The notes under the pieces were generated by a model that was not told the origin of the DNA, searched no databases, and saw nothing but the letters and a program-made list of their open reading frames with translations. A stretch of 64,000 bases of DNA from Vitis vinifera. Lineage: Eukaryota > Streptophyta > Magnoliopsida > Vitales > Vitaceae. The stretch is from contig NC_081818.1 in assembly GCF_030704535.1 (NCBI RefSeq), positions 1,749,001 to 1,813,000 of the forward strand. The letters are read 5' to 3'. Both the position numbers and the translations under genes were made by a program. Positions 61,444 through 64,000 of the stretch are shown here, piece by piece; positions within the stretch are counted from its first letter, which is position 1, and each line of letters starts with the position of its first letter.

Positions 61444-63872
61444 ATGGCTCCAAAAAAGACTGTTTCATCTGCCCGGGTCAGCGAGGCTGGCGAAAAGGCG
61501 ATAGACAAATTGAATGTGAAGGAGTTCCGGGAGCGGTTCTGCATCCCAAATGACGTGTCTATAGATTTGGTGAACGAGGAGGCGGCTATGCCTACTGAGA
61601 AAGGTGAAGAAAACGTTATCCTCTTCACAAAGGAACAATTCAACGCGGGGCTCCGGTTCCCTCTGCCGGCGTTGTTCAAGGAATTCCTTCACTTCTCTCA
61701 GGTTCCACCCATCTTCATTCATCCCAACCTTGTCCGGGTGCTGATGGGGTGCAGCATCATCAACATGCTGTATAGCCTTGACCTTACGCTACTGGAAGTG
61801 TTCTTCGTCTATTCCCTAAAGAAAGCAAAAAATGATATCTTCAGTGTGTCCGCGCACCTGCCCTCCCTTCAAGCAGTGACAGAGCTGCCAGATTCGACAA
61901 AGGGAGGGACGAAGGGGCTGGTGGCGGTCCGGGGTGGATGGGCGGGCCTATCGGAGCGTGTGTCGAGGCCCTTTTCTCCAAATTATACCCTAAAAATTCC
62001 GGGTATTCTTGTTTTGCGATTCTCTGTCCGGATTTTACTTTGCTGACTTTTTGCTGATTTTTCCGGACGGGATTCTCACCTCTTGTTGCTGTTAATGCAG
62101 GTCTGGAATTGAGGGGCCACCTTGTGGATTGGGTGGAAAAGGCATCCTTCGCCTGTGTCTGTAAATTATTCGAGATAGATCCCAAGGAGAGGGCCTACAA
62201 GACACTGCTTTCCGCGCGGAATTTGATAGCGGTCGTCCGGGAGCCCCAGGAATATGTTATCAATATTCTCCCCAGGAAACTGGCAAAGGATGAGATAGTG
62301 CCTGGGGAGCATTATACTGTGAAGGAGCTCCCCCTCTACCAGGAAGCTAAAGAGGCTGATGCTGAAAGACGGCGAAAGCTCCTGGAGAATCGAGACCAGA
62401 GGAAAAATGAAGGCACTATCCGGAAGGCTCCCGGACAGAAGCGCGGTCCGGATTCTCCTCCAAAGAAAACTTCAGAAAAAAAGAGGAAGCTGGTGAAGAA
62501 GCATGGGAAGGATGTGAAGGAGCCCACTCCTCCCAAGGAGTTCCCTCCTCCACATATTACCTATGAGGGGGAAGTAATGATAGAGGAGCCAGTAAACGCT
62601 GCTCCGCACTCTATCTTAAGCGGCCCCGGACGCATGTCGGGGTTGAATCATTCGGGCCCTTCCTTAGCCGCGATTGCGCGTCTGGCTAACGTGGCTGAGG
62701 AAGCTGCATCTATCAACCGTCCGGGCAACCTTAATCCGGATGCTGATGCAGCTGAAACGACCCCGTTGGAGGAAGCGGGGGCAGAAAGCCAAAGTCAGCC
62801 TTCCGACGACCCGGATCGCTTGGCCATAGTCCCGATGAAAGGACCTCCTTCAAAGAAGCCGCGTTCGACGCGCAATCTACGGTCCGGACTCCTTGGGCGG
62901 CTTGAAAAGCGGCAGCAAGAGATTGAAGTTAGCTGCGCTTCTGCCCATGACGCTCATCCGGATGGAGGCGAGGTGGAGATGGCAACCGAGACTTCGGCCG
63001 CCCCGGTAATAATTCCGGCTGAAGATGTATCCGGACAGATGCTCCCGGACGAAGATGTGGAGGTCCCGAATCCGGACAAGAGTCACCTTGTGTTTCCTCA
63101 TCTGAGGAGGAACCTGCTGACGATGCAGCTCCTGCTAGCCCTTTCAGCTACGCGGAGTTGGAAGTTAAGCTAAAGCAAATTACACCTGACTGGAAAGCCA
63201 TCAAGCCTTCTGCTAAGATGTTTGATATGATAGAAACGGTATATCGTTGTCTTGTGCTTTTGCTTTTTGACTCTTTGTTGTACTAATGTGTTTGTTGTAG
63301 TATGATTTATGTCTTTGCTTTTCTTGTTTGCGTGTCAGCTGGTGAGGGGCCTCCGCGGCATGGCTCAACAACACGATCTTTTTACTCAGCTGCTGCAGAC
63401 TGCAGACTATATGAGGACCTTCTCCTCTCGGCGCCAAGAGATTGAAAATCAGCTGCGTCTGAGAATGGAGGAGGCTGAGGCCAGTCTATGCACCCTGCGA
63501 GAGGAAAATGAAGCCCTCCGAGTGGAGTTGGCTGAGGCGAAGAGTCGAGAAGAATCGACTGCGAGCCGCCTACATGAGACGGAAGGTGAGGCAGCCCGGC
63601 TGAGGAATGAAGTGAGTCAACTCCGGATAGAAGTTTCGAATGAAAAGAAACAGAAGGAAGACTTGCAGCTGCGCCTGGATGTGCAAAAAGAAGAACTTGA
63701 ACGGGAGTTTGCTGTGGAAGGGGAGGAACTTGCAGCGGATTACCAGCAACAAGTTGATGATACATTTATCTTTGGGTATCGCTGCTGCATGAAGAAGAAT
63801 GGTATCAAGCGAGATACCCCTTCGATTCCTCCGGGTGAAGAAAAGAAGCTCCACGAGAAGCCCGCTCCCTGA
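61444..63872 (+). CDS. Element-encoded coiled-coil protein with gypsy-type transposon domain
   Basis: Probable exons are 61444-62002, 62101-63238 and 63339-63872, all GT-AG with matching phases. A leader intron (61166-61417) precedes the ATG. The N-terminal ~190 residues contain FPLPALFKEFLHFSQVPPIF and VLMGCSIINMLYSLDLTLLE, which resembles the domain called putative gypsy type transposon. The middle is basic then acidic, low-complexity and Pro/Glu-rich. The last ~150 residues are a heptad-rich coiled coil (LREENEALRVELAEAKSREE and following), then a short Cys-containing tail (FGYRCCMKKNGIKRD). One base is missing near 63078, which shifts the frame of exon 2's last 53 codons, so this copy is probably not functional. 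It resembles repeat-encoded hypothetical proteins I associate with Vitis; its function is unknown to me. Confidence 0.6.
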
Positions 63873-64000
63873 TAGTTTATCTCTTTTTGCAATTTTTCTG
63901 CTGTAATTTTTCCTTCTGTATTTTTGTGGTCCGGAGGTCTCTTTGTAATTACATTTATTCATATCAATAAAAACATACTTCTTTCTCATTTGTACTTGTG

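Larger units (their letters stand above)
59909..64000 (+). mobile_element. Unclassified TCCGGA-rich element inserted in GST exon (3' end outside window)
   Basis: It begins TGTTGTCGCCTCGCG exactly where GST coding sequence stops; the host bases TAGCA precede it. It has a TATA box (60945-60953), a leader intron, a spliced coiled-coil protein gene and a poly-A signal (AATAAA near 63966). No primer-binding site, integrase or reverse transcriptase is seen in the visible part. The protein's N-terminal part resembles the 'putative gypsy type transposon' domain, so a non-autonomous LTR element (LARD-like) is the first guess, but the class is open. Confidence 0.65.

Overview
This is plant nuclear DNA. 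The genes have GT-AG introns, the products are plant-specific (PPR, RALF, tau-class GST, plastid ClpR, REF/SRPP-like stress protein), and LINE, Ty1/copia and solo-LTR insertions are abundant. The stress-related protein closely resembles the one I know from Vitis riparia, and the coding element at the right end resembles repeat-encoded hypothetical proteins I associate with Vitis. A grapevine (Vitis) chromosome is therefore my best guess; I could not run a search.

Layout, left to right. (1) The 3' part of a PPR gene (+, 2-1210). (2) RPS21 (-, 2301-5045 plus a 5'UTR exon near 5745), whose last intron holds a 5'-truncated LINE. (3) RAD9 (+, 7189-20215), the checkpoint clamp subunit, with an E2F-type site just upstream. 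Its 7.5-kb third intron holds an LTR (9286-16019, TGATG...CATCA, target duplication ATAAT), and that LTR is itself split by a nearly intact 6.1-kb LINE. (4) About 5.4 kb of organelle-like DNA (about 21740-27125), probably a nuclear mitochondrial insertion, carrying a plastid psbD fragment and a gypsy gag fragment. (5) SRP (-, 27592-29231), then about 6.8 kb of AT-rich sequence without a recognisable gene. (6) A RALF peptide gene (-, 36052-36426). (7) A complete but dead Ty1/copia element (38754-45045, target duplication ATCTA). It has ten premature in-frame stops and no frameshift, and its integrase core is tandemly duplicated. (8) CLPR3 (-, 47764-58059), nine exons, with introns full of small insertions: a SINE, a hAT-like remnant, a 151-bp LINE tail, a 23-bp LINE tail and a solo LTR. 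(9) A tau-class GST gene (-, 59318-59908), broken in exon 1 by an element that runs off the window (59909-64000). That element has its own TATA box, a spliced coiled-coil ORF and an unusual density of the palindrome TCCGGA.

The genes are independent single-copy units, not a pathway: translation (RPS21), DNA-damage checkpoint (RAD9), lipid-droplet/stress protein (SRP), signalling peptide (RALF), plastid protease core (CLPR3) and detoxification (broken GST). The common theme is the load of nested insertions in introns, many of which can be dated relative to each other from target-site duplications.
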